A stretch of 64,000 nucleotides of DNA from contig CBDCTW010000017.1 of assembly GCA_965222425.1 (NCBI GenBank), positions 248,001 to 312,000 on the forward strand. The letters run 5' to 3'. The stretch's first letter is position 1. Each line of letters begins with the position of its first letter. Source of the stretch: CBDCNP01 sp965222425 (GTDB lineage: Bacteria > Acidobacteriota > Vicinamibacteria > Marinacidobacterales > DATDRI01). A program made the translations under genes and the position numbers. Under the pieces are notes generated by a model, which saw nothing but the letters and a program-made list of their open reading frames with translations, made no database searches and was not told the DNA's origin. This document shows, piece by piece, positions 9,243 through 17,531 of the stretch.

Positions 9243-10427
9243 ATGGCGAAGAATATCTTCCTAGCCGGGGCGGTGCGCACGCCCATCGGAAAGTTCGGTG
9301 GCGTCCTGACTCCGCTCCAAGCTGCCGACCTGGGCAGCGCCGTGGCGAAAGCCGCCCTCGAGCGTAGCGGTACGCCCGCCAATGCGGTCGATGAGGCCAT
9401 TTTCGGAAACAGCCGGCAGGCCGGTGTGCGGCCCAACGTCGCTCGCCAGATCGCCCACCGAGCCGGCGTGCCAGAGACGACTCCCGCCTACACCATCAAT
9501 AAGGCGTGTGGATCCAGTCTGAAGGCCATCATGAATGCCTATGGGGCCATCGCGCTAGGAGATGCTGACGTAGTGCTTGCGGGCGGGACCGAGAGCATGA
9601 GCAACACACCCTACCTCATGCTCGGGGCAAGGTGGGGTTACCGCTTGGGGGATTCCGAGCTCGTGGACGGCATGTACCGAGATGGGTTTCTCTGTCCGTT
9701 GTGCGATCAGCTGATGGGAGACACCGCCGAGAACCTCGTGGATAAGTACGGAATCTCTCGAGAAGAGAGCGATCGGTACGCCTCCCGTAGCCAGCAGCGC
9801 AGCGAGGCGGCTCGGAGGTCGGGCCGGTTCAAAGATGAGATCGTCCCAGTGGAAGTGCCTGGGCGGAAGGGACAGGTGTTGACGATCGCACAAGACGAGC
9901 ATCCGCGGGACGGAGTGACACCGGAGAGCCTCGCCAAGCTTCCGCCCGTTTTTCGGAAGGATGGAACGGTTCACGCCGGGAACTCATCCGGGATCACAGA
10001 CGGCGCAGCCGCGGTGGTTGTCTTGAGTGAAGAAAAAGCTCAGGAGCTCGGTGTAGAACCGATGGCCCGCATCGTGGGCTATGCCTGGGCGGGCGTGGAC
10101 CCTGCGATCATGGGCATCGGCCCGGTACCGGCGGTCAAGAAGCTTCTCGACAAAACGGGCCTTTCCCTGACCGACATCGACCTCATCGAGCTGAACGAAG
10201 CATTTGCAAGCCAAGTATTGGCCTGCCACAAAGAACTGGACTTCGATCTGGAGCGAGTGAACGTAAACGGCGGGGCGATCTCCCTTGGACACCCGATTGG
10301 GGCCACCGGAACGAGGATCGTCGTTACACTGCTCCATGAAATGAAGAAGCGCGACGTACGGCGAGGCTTGGCGACGCTCTGCATCAGTGGCGGCTTGGGC
10401 CTGGCCTTGCTGGTAGAGAAGGTATGA
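9243..10427 (+). CDS. Acetyl-CoA acetyltransferase / 3-ketoacyl-CoA thiolase
   Basis: The 394-residue protein is a full-length type II thiolase. The acylated cysteine lies in NKACGSSLKA, the general-base histidine in NGGAISLGHPIGATG and the second cysteine in LCISGG. It starts two bases after the hydratase stop, so it is in the same operon. In this setting it may cleave beta-ketoadipyl-CoA to succinyl-CoA and acetyl-CoA, the last step of the box lower pathway. A general acetoacetyl-CoA thiolase is equally compatible with the sequence. Confidence 0.92.
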   Translation: MAKNIFLAGAVRTPIGKFGGVLTPLQAADLGSAVAKAALERSGTPANAVDEAIFGNSRQAGVRPNVARQIAHRAGVPETTPAYTINKACGSSLKAIMNAYGAIALGDADVVLAGGTESMSNTPYLMLGARWGYRLGDSELVDGMYRDGFLCPLCDQLMGDTAENLVDKYGISREESDRYASRSQQRSEAARRSGRFKDEIVPVEVPGRKGQVLTIAQDEHPRDGVTPESLAKLPPVFRKDGTVHAGNSSGITDGAAAVVVLSEEKAQELGVEPMARIVGYAWAGVDPAIMGIGPVPAVKKLLDKTGLSLTDIDLIELNEAFASQVLACHKELDFDLERVNVNGGAISLGHPIGATGTRIVVTLLHEMKKRDVRRGLATLCISGGLGLALLVEKV

Positions 10428-10434
10428 AATAGCG

Positions 10435-11571
10435 ATGAGCTGGGAGCACGTCACGTTCGAGGTCTCGGACGATATCGCCACCGTCACCCTCGATCGTCCC
10501 GAGCAGCGGAACGCCCTCTCCGGAACCATGCGGGACGATCTTCATCAGGCCATCGCCATGGCACTCGGCCGGGCCCGTGTCATGGTCATCACCGGTGCCG
10601 GAAAAGCGTTTTGTAGCGGAGGCGATGTGAAGTACATGGCGGACCTTCGGCGCGAGGGCGACACCGAGAAGCTGAGGCAACTCATGGAGTCCGGACGCCG
10701 CGTCGTCGAGCTTCTGCGTGAGTTACCGCTCCCGACCGTCGCCGCAATCAACGGGGTTGCAGCGGGTGCAGGTTTGAGTCTCGCCCTTGCCTGCGATCTC
10801 CGTATCGCGTCGAGCGAAGCACGGCTCGGCTCAACCTTTTCCCGCGTAGGACTGCATCCGGATTGGGGCGGGAGTTTTTTCCTCCCTCGTTTGGTCGGGA
10901 CCGCCGTAGCCTGTGAGATGATCTTTACCGGACGAATGCTGAGCGCGGAGGAGGCCTTGCGAGTAGGATTGGTCAATCGGGTGGTCGAGACCGACGAGTT
11001 TCCCGATCGAGTGTTGGACCTGGTGCGCGAGCTGGCCGCCGCACCGCCTCAGGCGGTCCGGTTCGCCAAGGAGGCTATCTACGATGCGGTAGGGGCCTCC
11101 CTCGATCAGATGCTAGATTCTGAGGAGGAGGTCCAAAAGGCCTGCTTCGAGTCCGAGGACTTGCCACCGACGCCGTCCAGGTGTTCGGCGGCTACGGTTT
11201 TAGCAAAGAGTACCCCGTCGAAAAACTCTACCGCGACGCCAAGATTTATCAGATCTACGAAGGAACCAGCCAGATCCAACGCGTCATCATCACCCGAGAA
11301 ATCTTCAGCAAATAGAGAAGCAAGACAGCGTTACTTTTCTACGCCGGGGTCAGATCCAATGTTGTGCATGTGCACAACATTGGATCTGACCCCTGCTACT
11401 TTTCTACTCAAAGCGGATGGTGGACACTCTCGCGGCCAATCTCCTCGGGTCGGTGTCGGACGCCTGTCTGAGCACCGCCCACCGAAGCACGAGCCTTTCT
11501 ACCCGTCGCGTATGAGCAGGGAGCGTCCATCGAATTTCGTTCCAACCTGGATGGAGAGCAGCTTCCCCTAG
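10435..11571 (+). CDS. Enoyl-CoA hydratase with 3' end lost; frame reads on through foreign sequence
   Basis: Residues 1 to about 241 form a normal enoyl-CoA hydratase (SGGDVKYMADL and NGVAAGAGLSLALACDLRIA oxyanion strands), up to FESEDL where the usual short C-terminal tail should follow. After about 11160 the reading frame enters DNA that, in another frame, encodes the C-terminus of an acyl-CoA dehydrogenase. It then crosses a perfect palindrome and the end of the YfhO-like gene. The last 137 residues are therefore not a natural domain. The crotonase core might still fold, but trimer contacts made by the family's C-terminal helices would be altered. It is the fifth gene of the box cluster. 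Confidence 0.8.
   Translation: MSWEHVTFEVSDDIATVTLDRPEQRNALSGTMRDDLHQAIAMALGRARVMVITGAGKAFCSGGDVKYMADLRREGDTEKLRQLMESGRRVVELLRELPLPTVAAINGVAAGAGLSLALACDLRIASSEARLGSTFSRVGLHPDWGGSFFLPRLVGTAVACEMIFTGRMLSAEEALRVGLVNRVVETDEFPDRVLDLVRELAAAPPQAVRFAKEAIYDAVGASLDQMLDSEEEVQKACFESEDLPPTPSRCSAATVLAKSTPSKNSTATPRFIRSTKEPARSNASSSPEKSSANREARQRYFSTPGSDPMLCMCTTLDLTPATFLLKADGGHSRGQSPRVGVGRLSEHRPPKHEPFYPSRMSRERPSNFVPTWMESSFP
11163..11315 (+). pseudogene. Acyl-CoA dehydrogenase C-terminal remnant
   Basis: In the frame starting with GCC at 11163 the translation contains AVQVFGGYGFSKEYPVEKLY and then YEGTSQIQRVIITREI before a TAG at 11313-11315. These are the hallmark last 50 residues of acyl-CoA dehydrogenases. 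Everything upstream of that gene is missing and is replaced, in a different frame, by the enoyl-CoA hydratase. This indicates a deletion that removed the hydratase tail and most of an adjacent dehydrogenase. Confidence 0.88.
11346..11393. repeat. Perfect 23-bp palindrome with 2-bp spacer (REP-like), flanked by 11-bp direct repeats
   Basis: The left arm 11346-11368 begins GGGGTCAGATCC and the right arm 11371-11393 is its exact reverse complement. TACTTTTCTAC occurs on both sides (11332-11342 and 11397-11407). The core CGCCGGGGTCAGATC recurs at 45563-45577. The layout resembles REP/BIME-type units mobilised by Y1 transposases. The palindrome lies between convergent genes, so its transcript could also act as a terminator stem. 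Confidence 0.75.
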
Positions 11572-13512
11572 GAGTGTTCCATCGAGTCGCGCGGTCACGC
11601 TCTGGCCGTCGCTTGCGAGCGAGCAGATCTCGATAACCACGACGGTTACTTCGTCGTCGGGGCGCTTTAGCAAAAGGGTCGAGCGACTCTCGTTGGCCCA
11701 CCTAAAACTCCTCCCTTCCGCTTCCTCCGGCCTCGACCAGCCAGTCGCGAAATACATGCGTGAGTCCGGGGCCCCAGGATCGATCTCCCGAGGCGGGAGG
11801 GGAAGCTCGTCTTTACGCACTCGCAACCCAATCCTCTCTTCGTCCTCGTAGGTTCGGTCCACCGGCAACGTTTGCTCCAGGAACTGAAGGACGCCTCGTT
11901 TGGCATAGGCCTTGTCTACGATGAAATAGCGAAGGCCGAGGAAGGCCGCCACGCCGGGCGCCAGCTCTCTCTGCTCGGATATGAGCTCAGTGCTCAAAGC
12001 GATCTTCCCCTTGCGAAGGTCGACGAGAGGGCGGACGAGCGGTAGGCCGAAATAGTACGCTGTTTTTTCGGGAGGGACGCGCGCCGCGGTTCCAATGAAG
12101 ATGCTCTTGCCGTGCACGGTCTGGTGATACATCAGACGTCCCGGCATCTGCTCGATGCCGGGGATTTCCATCACCGTGAAACGCTCCTGTTCCTCAGCGA
12201 GCTCCCGATGGATGGGAGCGACCTCAGCGGTGAAGACGGGGATCGGGATGGCCAAGTATTCGGCGATCAGACCGCCAGCCACCAAACCGGAGAGGAACAC
12301 CCGTGACGCTGGCCTTCGAAGGCGCTCCATCCAAAAACTCCAGCTCACACCGAGCAGCACCGCTGCACAAAGCATGAACAAGATGGAAAGCCGGGAGGGC
12401 GCGCGCAAATGCTCGAGCAAAGGGAGCTCTTGAAACAGGGCGAAGGGGAGAGAGATTCCTGATTCCCAGCCTGCGATCTTAAGCGTACTTCCTAGACTCA
12501 ATAGAAAAAACACCACCGCTGCGACGCCCCAGAACGCGTAGCGGCGACGCACATAGGGGGTTGCCACAGCTCCGACGAGCACCATCAGTAGCACGTAGCC
12601 AGGGAAGATGGCCGCCTCGGTCAAGTTCGAACCGAAGCTGCGTCCCAGCGAATCGCCCAACAAGTTTTGCTGCGGTCCTGGCACGGCGTAGGAGGCAAGG
12701 TCTGCGCCATAGCGATCGGAGCCGGGATATGCGGGGTAACGCCACGACGACAAATCCCGGTTCACTTGGAGCAAGAGAGGAAGAAGCAAACCCGCCGCCA
12801 CCAGCCCGATGATCGCCGCACGGCCGATCGGCGATAAGTCGTGCCGGTCACGCCAGTCAAAGACGATTCGCCACAGCACATAGAGTCCGCTCAACAGGGC
12901 GAGAAAGACGAGATAGGTGAGCGTCGTATACCCGCAGAGTGCGGCTAGAACTCCGGCAGCTAGCAGAAGCTTGGCATGGAGCCTTTTTTCTTGGAGGGCC
13001 TTGAGGAAAAAAAGCGTGTAGAAAGGGATCCATTCTGTTCCAAGCAAATCGTAATGTCCGGCGAGTCGAGCCAGCCGATACGGGCAAAAGGCGAAGGCGA
13101 GTCCGGCAAGGAAGGCGCCCAAACTCGACGCTCCTAGGTATCGAGCGAGCGCGTACATTCCGAGGGCCGAGGCAACAAAGGTAAGCAGCAGGATGGAGTT
13201 GGCTGCCGCAACGTCACCGAGCAAGGCCTTCAAGGGAATGAAGAGCAGGCCTTGTGAGAAGCCGAGCGTATGAAGCGAAAGACCGATGCCGAGAGGATAA
13301 AAGATGAAATCGGTTTCGAAGGGGTTGGTGTGGAGATCGGTCAGAGCTTTGTCGACCCACCACATGTTCCACAGGTAGACGCGCGCGTCACCGCCCGCTT
13401 CCCCGGCATGATGGCTGGTAAAGAACCAAGCTAGGGGATAAGTAAACAGGATGGTGAGGCCGACGTAGACAAGAACGAGGGTGAGGCCGAGGCCCGCCCT
13501 TTTCCCGTTCAC
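11404..13512 (-). CDS. YfhO-like / GT-C type integral membrane glycosyltransferase
   Basis: The 702-residue protein has about a dozen hydrophobic helices in its first 430 residues and a soluble C-terminal region. An early luminal loop contains GDARVYLWNMWW, similar to the acidic first loop of GT-C and YfhO enzymes, and PYRLARLAGHYDLLGTEW follows near residue 145. Such proteins transfer sugars from polyprenyl-phosphate donors to glycans or proteins outside the membrane. The stop lies just beyond the palindromic repeat and the start overlaps the mltG stop by four bases, so the two are probably co-transcribed. The acceptor is unknown. Confidence 0.75.
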   Translation of the reverse strand: MNGKRAGLGLTLVLVYVGLTILFTYPLAWFFTSHHAGEAGGDARVYLWNMWWVDKALTDLHTNPFETDFIFYPLGIGLSLHTLGFSQGLLFIPLKALLGDVAAANSILLLTFVASALGMYALARYLGASSLGAFLAGLAFAFCPYRLARLAGHYDLLGTEWIPFYTLFFLKALQEKRLHAKLLLAAGVLAALCGYTTLTYLVFLALLSGLYVLWRIVFDWRDRHDLSPIGRAAIIGLVAAGLLLPLLLQVNRDLSSWRYPAYPGSDRYGADLASYAVPGPQQNLLGDSLGRSFGSNLTEAAIFPGYVLLMVLVGAVATPYVRRRYAFWGVAAVVFFLLSLGSTLKIAGWESGISLPFALFQELPLLEHLRAPSRLSILFMLCAAVLLGVSWSFWMERLRRPASRVFLSGLVAGGLIAEYLAIPIPVFTAEVAPIHRELAEEQERFTVMEIPGIEQMPGRLMYHQTVHGKSIFIGTAARVPPEKTAYYFGLPLVRPLVDLRKGKIALSTELISEQRELAPGVAAFLGLRYFIVDKAYAKRGVLQFLEQTLPVDRTYEDEERIGLRVRKDELPLPPREIDPGAPDSRMYFATGWSRPEEAEGRSFRWANESRSTLLLKRPDDEVTVVVIEICSLASDGQSVTARLDGTLLGEAALHPGWNEIRWTLPAHTRRVERLVLRWAVLRQASDTDPRRLAARVSTIRFE

Positions 13513-14573
13513 GAAACGCCTGCCTTCTTCTTTTGCCTTTCGCGACGCTTCTGACGGAAATACTCGATCTGATACTTCCGCACCGCGTTCGTGTGTTCTC
13601 TCAGAGTGGGTGAGAAATGATGGGAGCCATCGTTCTTGGATACGAAGTAGAGATATTTTGTCTCCGGCGGCGAGAGCACCGCGTCGATGGCTGCCAGGCC
13701 GGGAGACGCGATCGGACCGGGAGGAAGCCCGGGAAAACGATACGTATTGTAAGGAGCGTCCAATTTGAGATCGTCCTGGCGGAGATTTCCATCGTAGCGA
13801 CCCTGCCGCTTCAGTTCGTAGATGATCGTGGGATCCGACTGCAATGCCATGCGGCGATTTAGCCGGTTCCAGAACACCGAGGCGATGAGAGGTCTCTCTT
13901 CGGCCTGGCCCGTTTCTTTCTCCACGATCGAGGCCAGGGTCACGACTTCGCGTACATCCAGGTCCAGAATGGCCGCCTTCGCCAGGCGGTCTTCATCGAA
14001 GAACTGGATGAAGCGAGCGGTCAGTGCGCGGGCCACCTCCTCCGGTGCAGGCTGGCGTGGAAATTGATAGGTCTCGGGGAAAAGGTAGCCCTCGAGGTCG
14101 GGGGCCTCGGGATCGAGCGACGCGACGAGCTCACCCCGGCCGAAGGCGGCGCGAAACGCGGCGAGGTCGCCGATGCCCTTTGCCGCTAGGTGCTCGGCGG
14201 TCTCGGAAACGGTCAATCCCTCCGGTATCGTTACCGACTGCGAATAAATGTCGCCGTCGACGAGCCGGTCGATGACTTTCGTCATGGAGGCCGGTTTCGT
14301 GAACCGATATTCACCGGCTTGTAGGCGGCCGGTCGCCTTCTTAAACCAGAGTGCGGCGACGAACAATCGGCGATCGCGGGTAATCCCCTCAGCTTCGAGC
14401 TCCCGAGCAATGGATGCGCCCGCTTGCCCCGGTGTTACCATGAAAAAGATCTCGTCTCCAGGGTATCCTTTGTAGGGTTCGGCTGCCTTTTGGTAGGCGG
14501 TATACACTCCGATCCCTGCGGCCACGCAAACGAGAAGTGCAAGGATTACAAGGGGTCCCAGGATGCGCTTCAT
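13509..14573 (-). CDS. mltG: Endolytic murein transglycosylase MltG
   Basis: The 354-residue protein has one N-terminal membrane anchor (about residues 4-26), a LysM-like region and the YceG/MltG catalytic domain. The catalytic glutamate is in LASIVEKETG and the downstream family motifs are visible (LQSDPTIIYEL, YNTYRFPGLPPGPIASPG). MltG cuts nascent peptidoglycan at the membrane surface and sets glycan strand length. It sits directly downstream of ruvX, a pairing common in bacteria. It appears intact. Confidence 0.94.
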   Translation of the reverse strand: MKRILGPLVILALLVCVAAGIGVYTAYQKAAEPYKGYPGDEIFFMVTPGQAGASIARELEAEGITRDRRLFVAALWFKKATGRLQAGEYRFTKPASMTKVIDRLVDGDIYSQSVTIPEGLTVSETAEHLAAKGIGDLAAFRAAFGRGELVASLDPEAPDLEGYLFPETYQFPRQPAPEEVARALTARFIQFFDEDRLAKAAILDLDVREVVTLASIVEKETGQAEERPLIASVFWNRLNRRMALQSDPTIIYELKRQGRYDGNLRQDDLKLDAPYNTYRFPGLPPGPIASPGLAAIDAVLSPPETKYLYFVSKNDGSHHFSPTLREHTNAVRKYQIEYFRQKRRERQKKKAGVS

Positions 14574-14586
14574 CGATTCATCAATG

Positions 14587-15054
14587 TCAGGACTCTTCGC
14601 CCTGCTCGGATTGACGGGCCCGCGACTCTGCCGAGGACTGCTTGAAACTTCGGTAGTCCAAATGGCCTTGCAGCATGATGGCGGCCGCCACCTTGTCTAC
14701 GACTTTCTTGCGGCGGGCGCGAGACACGTCTGCTTCGATCAACGCTCGCTGCGCCGCAACCGTCGTGAACCGCTCGTCCCACGGCGTGACGTGCATTCCC
14801 GACATTTGCTCGAGCTTATTGATGAATTCCATCACTTTCTGCGCCTGCGGTCCTTCGCTTCCGTCCAGGGAGAGCGGCATGCCGACCACAATCTCTGAGA
14901 CGGCTTCCTCCCGAGCTAGTGAAGTGAGGTGTCCGATGTCCTTTTCGAGGTTGGTGCGGCGTAGTGACTCGCGCGGCGAGGCGATGAGGCCCGCTTCGTC
15001 GGAGACAGCAACCCCGATGTATTTGCTGCCGAAATCGAGCCCCATGAATCGCAT
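14587..15054 (-). CDS. ruvX: Putative pre-16S rRNA nuclease / Holliday junction resolvase YqgF (RuvX)
   Basis: The 155-residue RNase H-like protein starts at the ATG at 15054 (MRFMGLDFGSKYIG). The longer open frame upstream overlaps the divergent rtcA region and is not conserved-looking. Catalytic acidic residues are seen in GLDFGSKYIGVAVSD, in DERFTT and in VVDKVAAAIML. The family matures the 5' end of 16S rRNA in E. coli. It is followed 13 bases later by mltG. Confidence 0.92.
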   Translation of the reverse strand: MRFMGLDFGSKYIGVAVSDEAGLIASPRESLRRTNLEKDIGHLTSLAREEAVSEIVVGMPLSLDGSEGPQAQKVMEFINKLEQMSGMHVTPWDERFTTVAAQRALIEADVSRARRKKVVDKVAAAIMLQGHLDYRSFKQSSAESRARQSEQGEES

Positions 15055-15108
15055 CTGTATGAAAAAAGCAGTATAGCTACGGGTGAAAACGGCAGTCAAA
15101 CAACACAG

Positions 15109-16140
15109 ATGGTTGACTTGGTTCAGATCGATGGAAGTCGCGGAGAAGGTGGTGGCCAAGTGTTTCGTAGCGCGCTGGCCCTCTCTGTCATCACGGGCTG
15201 TCCTTTTCATATCCGTGGGATCCGTGCGCGGCGAAGCCCACCCGGGCTGGCACCTCAACACTTGCACACGCTCAGGGCGTTTCGCGAGCTGAGCGGAGCT
15301 TCCTGCCGCGGCGACGAACAGGGTTCCCGCGAAGTGGACTTCACACCTGACCGGGTGCGGCCAGGGTCCTATCGGGTGGACATCCGCACCGCCGGGTCGG
15401 TGACCTTGGTGCTCCAGGCTCTCGCCCTTCCATTGGCCCTCGCCGAGGGACCCTCAGAGCTCGTTCTGCGTGGAGGCACTCACGTGCCCGGGAGCCCACC
15501 CTTCAATTACATCGAGTCGTGCTGGCTTCCCTTCATGCGCCGTCTCGGTCTCGAAATGAGCCTTCAGCTCGATAAGGCCGGCTTCTACCCAAGAGGTGGC
15601 GGACAGATCACGGCGCGCATCGAGGGGGGAGCCAAGCTTCTACCTTTTCAACTGCTGGACCCGGGGCCGCTACGGTCTCTCGAGATCGTCTCGGCGGCGG
15701 CCGGTCTCCCGGCCCATGTTCGCCAGAGACAGGCGGCTCGGGCGCGTGCCGGTGTCCAGGCGGCCGGGAACGAAGCCTCGGTGCAACTCCTGAAGCTCGA
15801 GGCCGCGTCACCGGGAAGCGTGGTGGCGATCTCCGGTCGCTTCGCTGAAACGTGGATCACGACGTCTGCGCTAGGGGCACGGGGCAAGTCGGCGGAGGCA
15901 GTCGGTGAAGAGGCCGCGGCGCAGTTCCGCTTTTACTTGGAGCGACCTGGCGCGGTGGATGAGCGGCTGGCCGATCAGATCGTACTACCCCTCGCCTTGG
16001 CGTCTGGCCCCTCGGAGTTCACGACCGTCCGGGTAACCGAGCACCTCCGAACCCACATCGACGTGATCCAGGCCTTTCTCGAGCGTACCGTCGAGCTCGA
16101 CGGAAAGCTGGGGCAGCCCGGACGATTCGTGGTCCGCTGA
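15109..16140 (+). CDS. rtcA: RNA 3'-terminal phosphate cyclase
   Basis: The 343-residue protein matches RtcA in length and in motifs: IDGSRGEGGGQVFRSALALS at the N-terminus, HLHTLRAF, a PRGGG loop near residue 163 and EHLRTHIDVI near the C-terminus, which contains the histidine that is adenylylated in the family. RtcA converts RNA 3'-phosphate to 2',3'-cyclic phosphate with ATP. In many bacteria it is paired with the ligase RtcB and regulator RtcR, and neither is present here. It is divergent from ruvX with 54 bases between. Confidence 0.92.
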   Translation: MVDLVQIDGSRGEGGGQVFRSALALSVITGCPFHIRGIRARRSPPGLAPQHLHTLRAFRELSGASCRGDEQGSREVDFTPDRVRPGSYRVDIRTAGSVTLVLQALALPLALAEGPSELVLRGGTHVPGSPPFNYIESCWLPFMRRLGLEMSLQLDKAGFYPRGGGQITARIEGGAKLLPFQLLDPGPLRSLEIVSAAAGLPAHVRQRQAARARAGVQAAGNEASVQLLKLEAASPGSVVAISGRFAETWITTSALGARGKSAEAVGEEAAAQFRFYLERPGAVDERLADQIVLPLALASGPSEFTTVRVTEHLRTHIDVIQAFLERTVELDGKLGQPGRFVVR

Positions 16141-16160
16141 GCCCCCGCTCCAAAATTACG

Positions 16161-16189
16161 TTGTCACTCCGCGCAGAAACGCATACAAT
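16161..16189 (+). promoter_or_regulatory. Promoter of the envC-like / S41 gene pair
   Basis: TTGTCA (16161-16166) and TACAAT (16184-16189) are separated by 17 bases and lie 35 bases upstream of the TTG start of the EnvC-like gene. This is a near-consensus sigma70-type promoter. Confidence 0.65.
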
Positions 16190-16224
16190 AACGCTATCTC
16201 ATCCTCCATTCTCTGAGAAATATC

Positions 16225-17460
16225 TTGAGCGTTTCCCGGATTCGCAACCGGTTCCTCGCAGAGTGGACCCTCGTCTCGGGCGCCATAACTCTGTGTCTGA
16301 TGGCGGCGAGTGTGCTCGTTGGTGAGGGCCCTGACCAAGACCGTCTTGCCGAGGAAGAAGCCAAGCTCGGGCTTCTTTCCGAAAAGCTCGCCGCCCTGAA
16401 CAAGGAGCTAGGCTCCTTGGACGAGCGGCAGTCGACGGTCATGGGGGAGCTCCATCGTCTGGAAGTGCAGATCGAAGTCGCCCACCAGAAGCTCCAGCTC
16501 CTCAAGCTTCAACTCGAGCGAGGCTATCGGGAGATCGACCGCAACCTGAAGCAAGTCCAGGCTCTCGAGGCTTCGATCCGCGAGCTGCGGCCTTACCTTG
16601 CGAGTCGCGCGGTGAGTCTCTACAAGCTGGGCAAGCTGAGCTACATGCGTCTGCTTCTCTCAGTCGAGCAGCCGAGTGAGCTGACCCGTGCGTATCGCTA
16701 CATTGCTCGATTGGCTCGCGTAGATGCGGAAAAGATCGGTCAGTTCCTGGCCGATCAAGAAGCCCTCGAGGAGACGAAAGCGCAGCTTCTCGAGGAGACG
16801 CGGCAGACGCTCGGGACTCGGAAAGACCTCGAGCAGACGAGACGATCCCTAGAGCGACGGCGGGCCACCAAGGCGGCGCTCTTGCAAGAAATCTACGAAC
16901 GCCGAGAGATGGCTGAGACCCTGCAATTCGAATTGGAAGACGCCCGGGTGCGGCTGACGACTTTGATCGCTGACCTGGAGGTAGGTGGGGAGATCGAGCT
17001 TGACACGTTGTTTCTTCCCATCCGTCTTTTTCGCGGAGAGCTCGGCTGGCCCGTCGAAGGTCGGATCGGTGCCCGCTTCGGCACGCACCGGCACCCTCGC
17101 TTCCGCACCGTGACCGTGCAAAACGGCCTCGAGATCGAAGCCCCCATCGGCACCTCGGTTCGTGCGGTCTACGATGGGGAGGCGGTTTTCGCCTCCTGGT
17201 TCCAAGGCTACGGTACGCTCCTTATTGTGAGCCACCCCCACAAAGTACACAGCCTCTACGGGCATCTGTACGAGGTCAAAGTTCGAGAGGGTGACACCGT
17301 GCGACGCGGTGATGAGATCGCCCTGGTGGGCGATACGGGGTCTCTTACCGGGCCCAGCCTTTATTTCGAGATCCGCGAGTACGGACAGCCGGTGAACCCT
17401 GAGGAGTGGCTGGTTGAGCCACCGAAGCGCACCACCGACCTGAGAACGCCTTCGCCTTGA
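16225..17460 (+). CDS. EnvC-like murein hydrolase activator (coiled coil plus non-catalytic LytM domain)
   Basis: The 411-residue protein has an N-terminal membrane segment, a long coiled coil (about residues 35-250) and a C-terminal M23/LytM fold (about 270-395). Active M23 enzymes have an HxxGxD motif and an HxH. Here the first motif reads QNGLEIEAP and the last LYFEIREYGQPVNP, so zinc ligands are missing. That matches E. coli EnvC, whose LytM domain activates amidases instead of cutting murein. The start is a TTG at 16225 downstream of a good promoter. The next gene encodes an S41-family protein, a common pairing in division-associated operons. Confidence 0.88.
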   Translation: MSVSRIRNRFLAEWTLVSGAITLCLMAASVLVGEGPDQDRLAEEEAKLGLLSEKLAALNKELGSLDERQSTVMGELHRLEVQIEVAHQKLQLLKLQLERGYREIDRNLKQVQALEASIRELRPYLASRAVSLYKLGKLSYMRLLLSVEQPSELTRAYRYIARLARVDAEKIGQFLADQEALEETKAQLLEETRQTLGTRKDLEQTRRSLERRRATKAALLQEIYERREMAETLQFELEDARVRLTTLIADLEVGGEIELDTLFLPIRLFRGELGWPVEGRIGARFGTHRHPRFRTVTVQNGLEIEAPIGTSVRAVYDGEAVFASWFQGYGTLLIVSHPHKVHSLYGHLYEVKVREGDTVRRGDEIALVGDTGSLTGPSLYFEIREYGQPVNPEEWLVEPPKRTTDLRTPSP

Positions 17461-17531
17461 CGATTGGTGTGCGCGAAGGCAAAATGGAGAATGATAGTTC
17501 TCATCATCCTTTCCCAGGAGGCTCCCATAAC

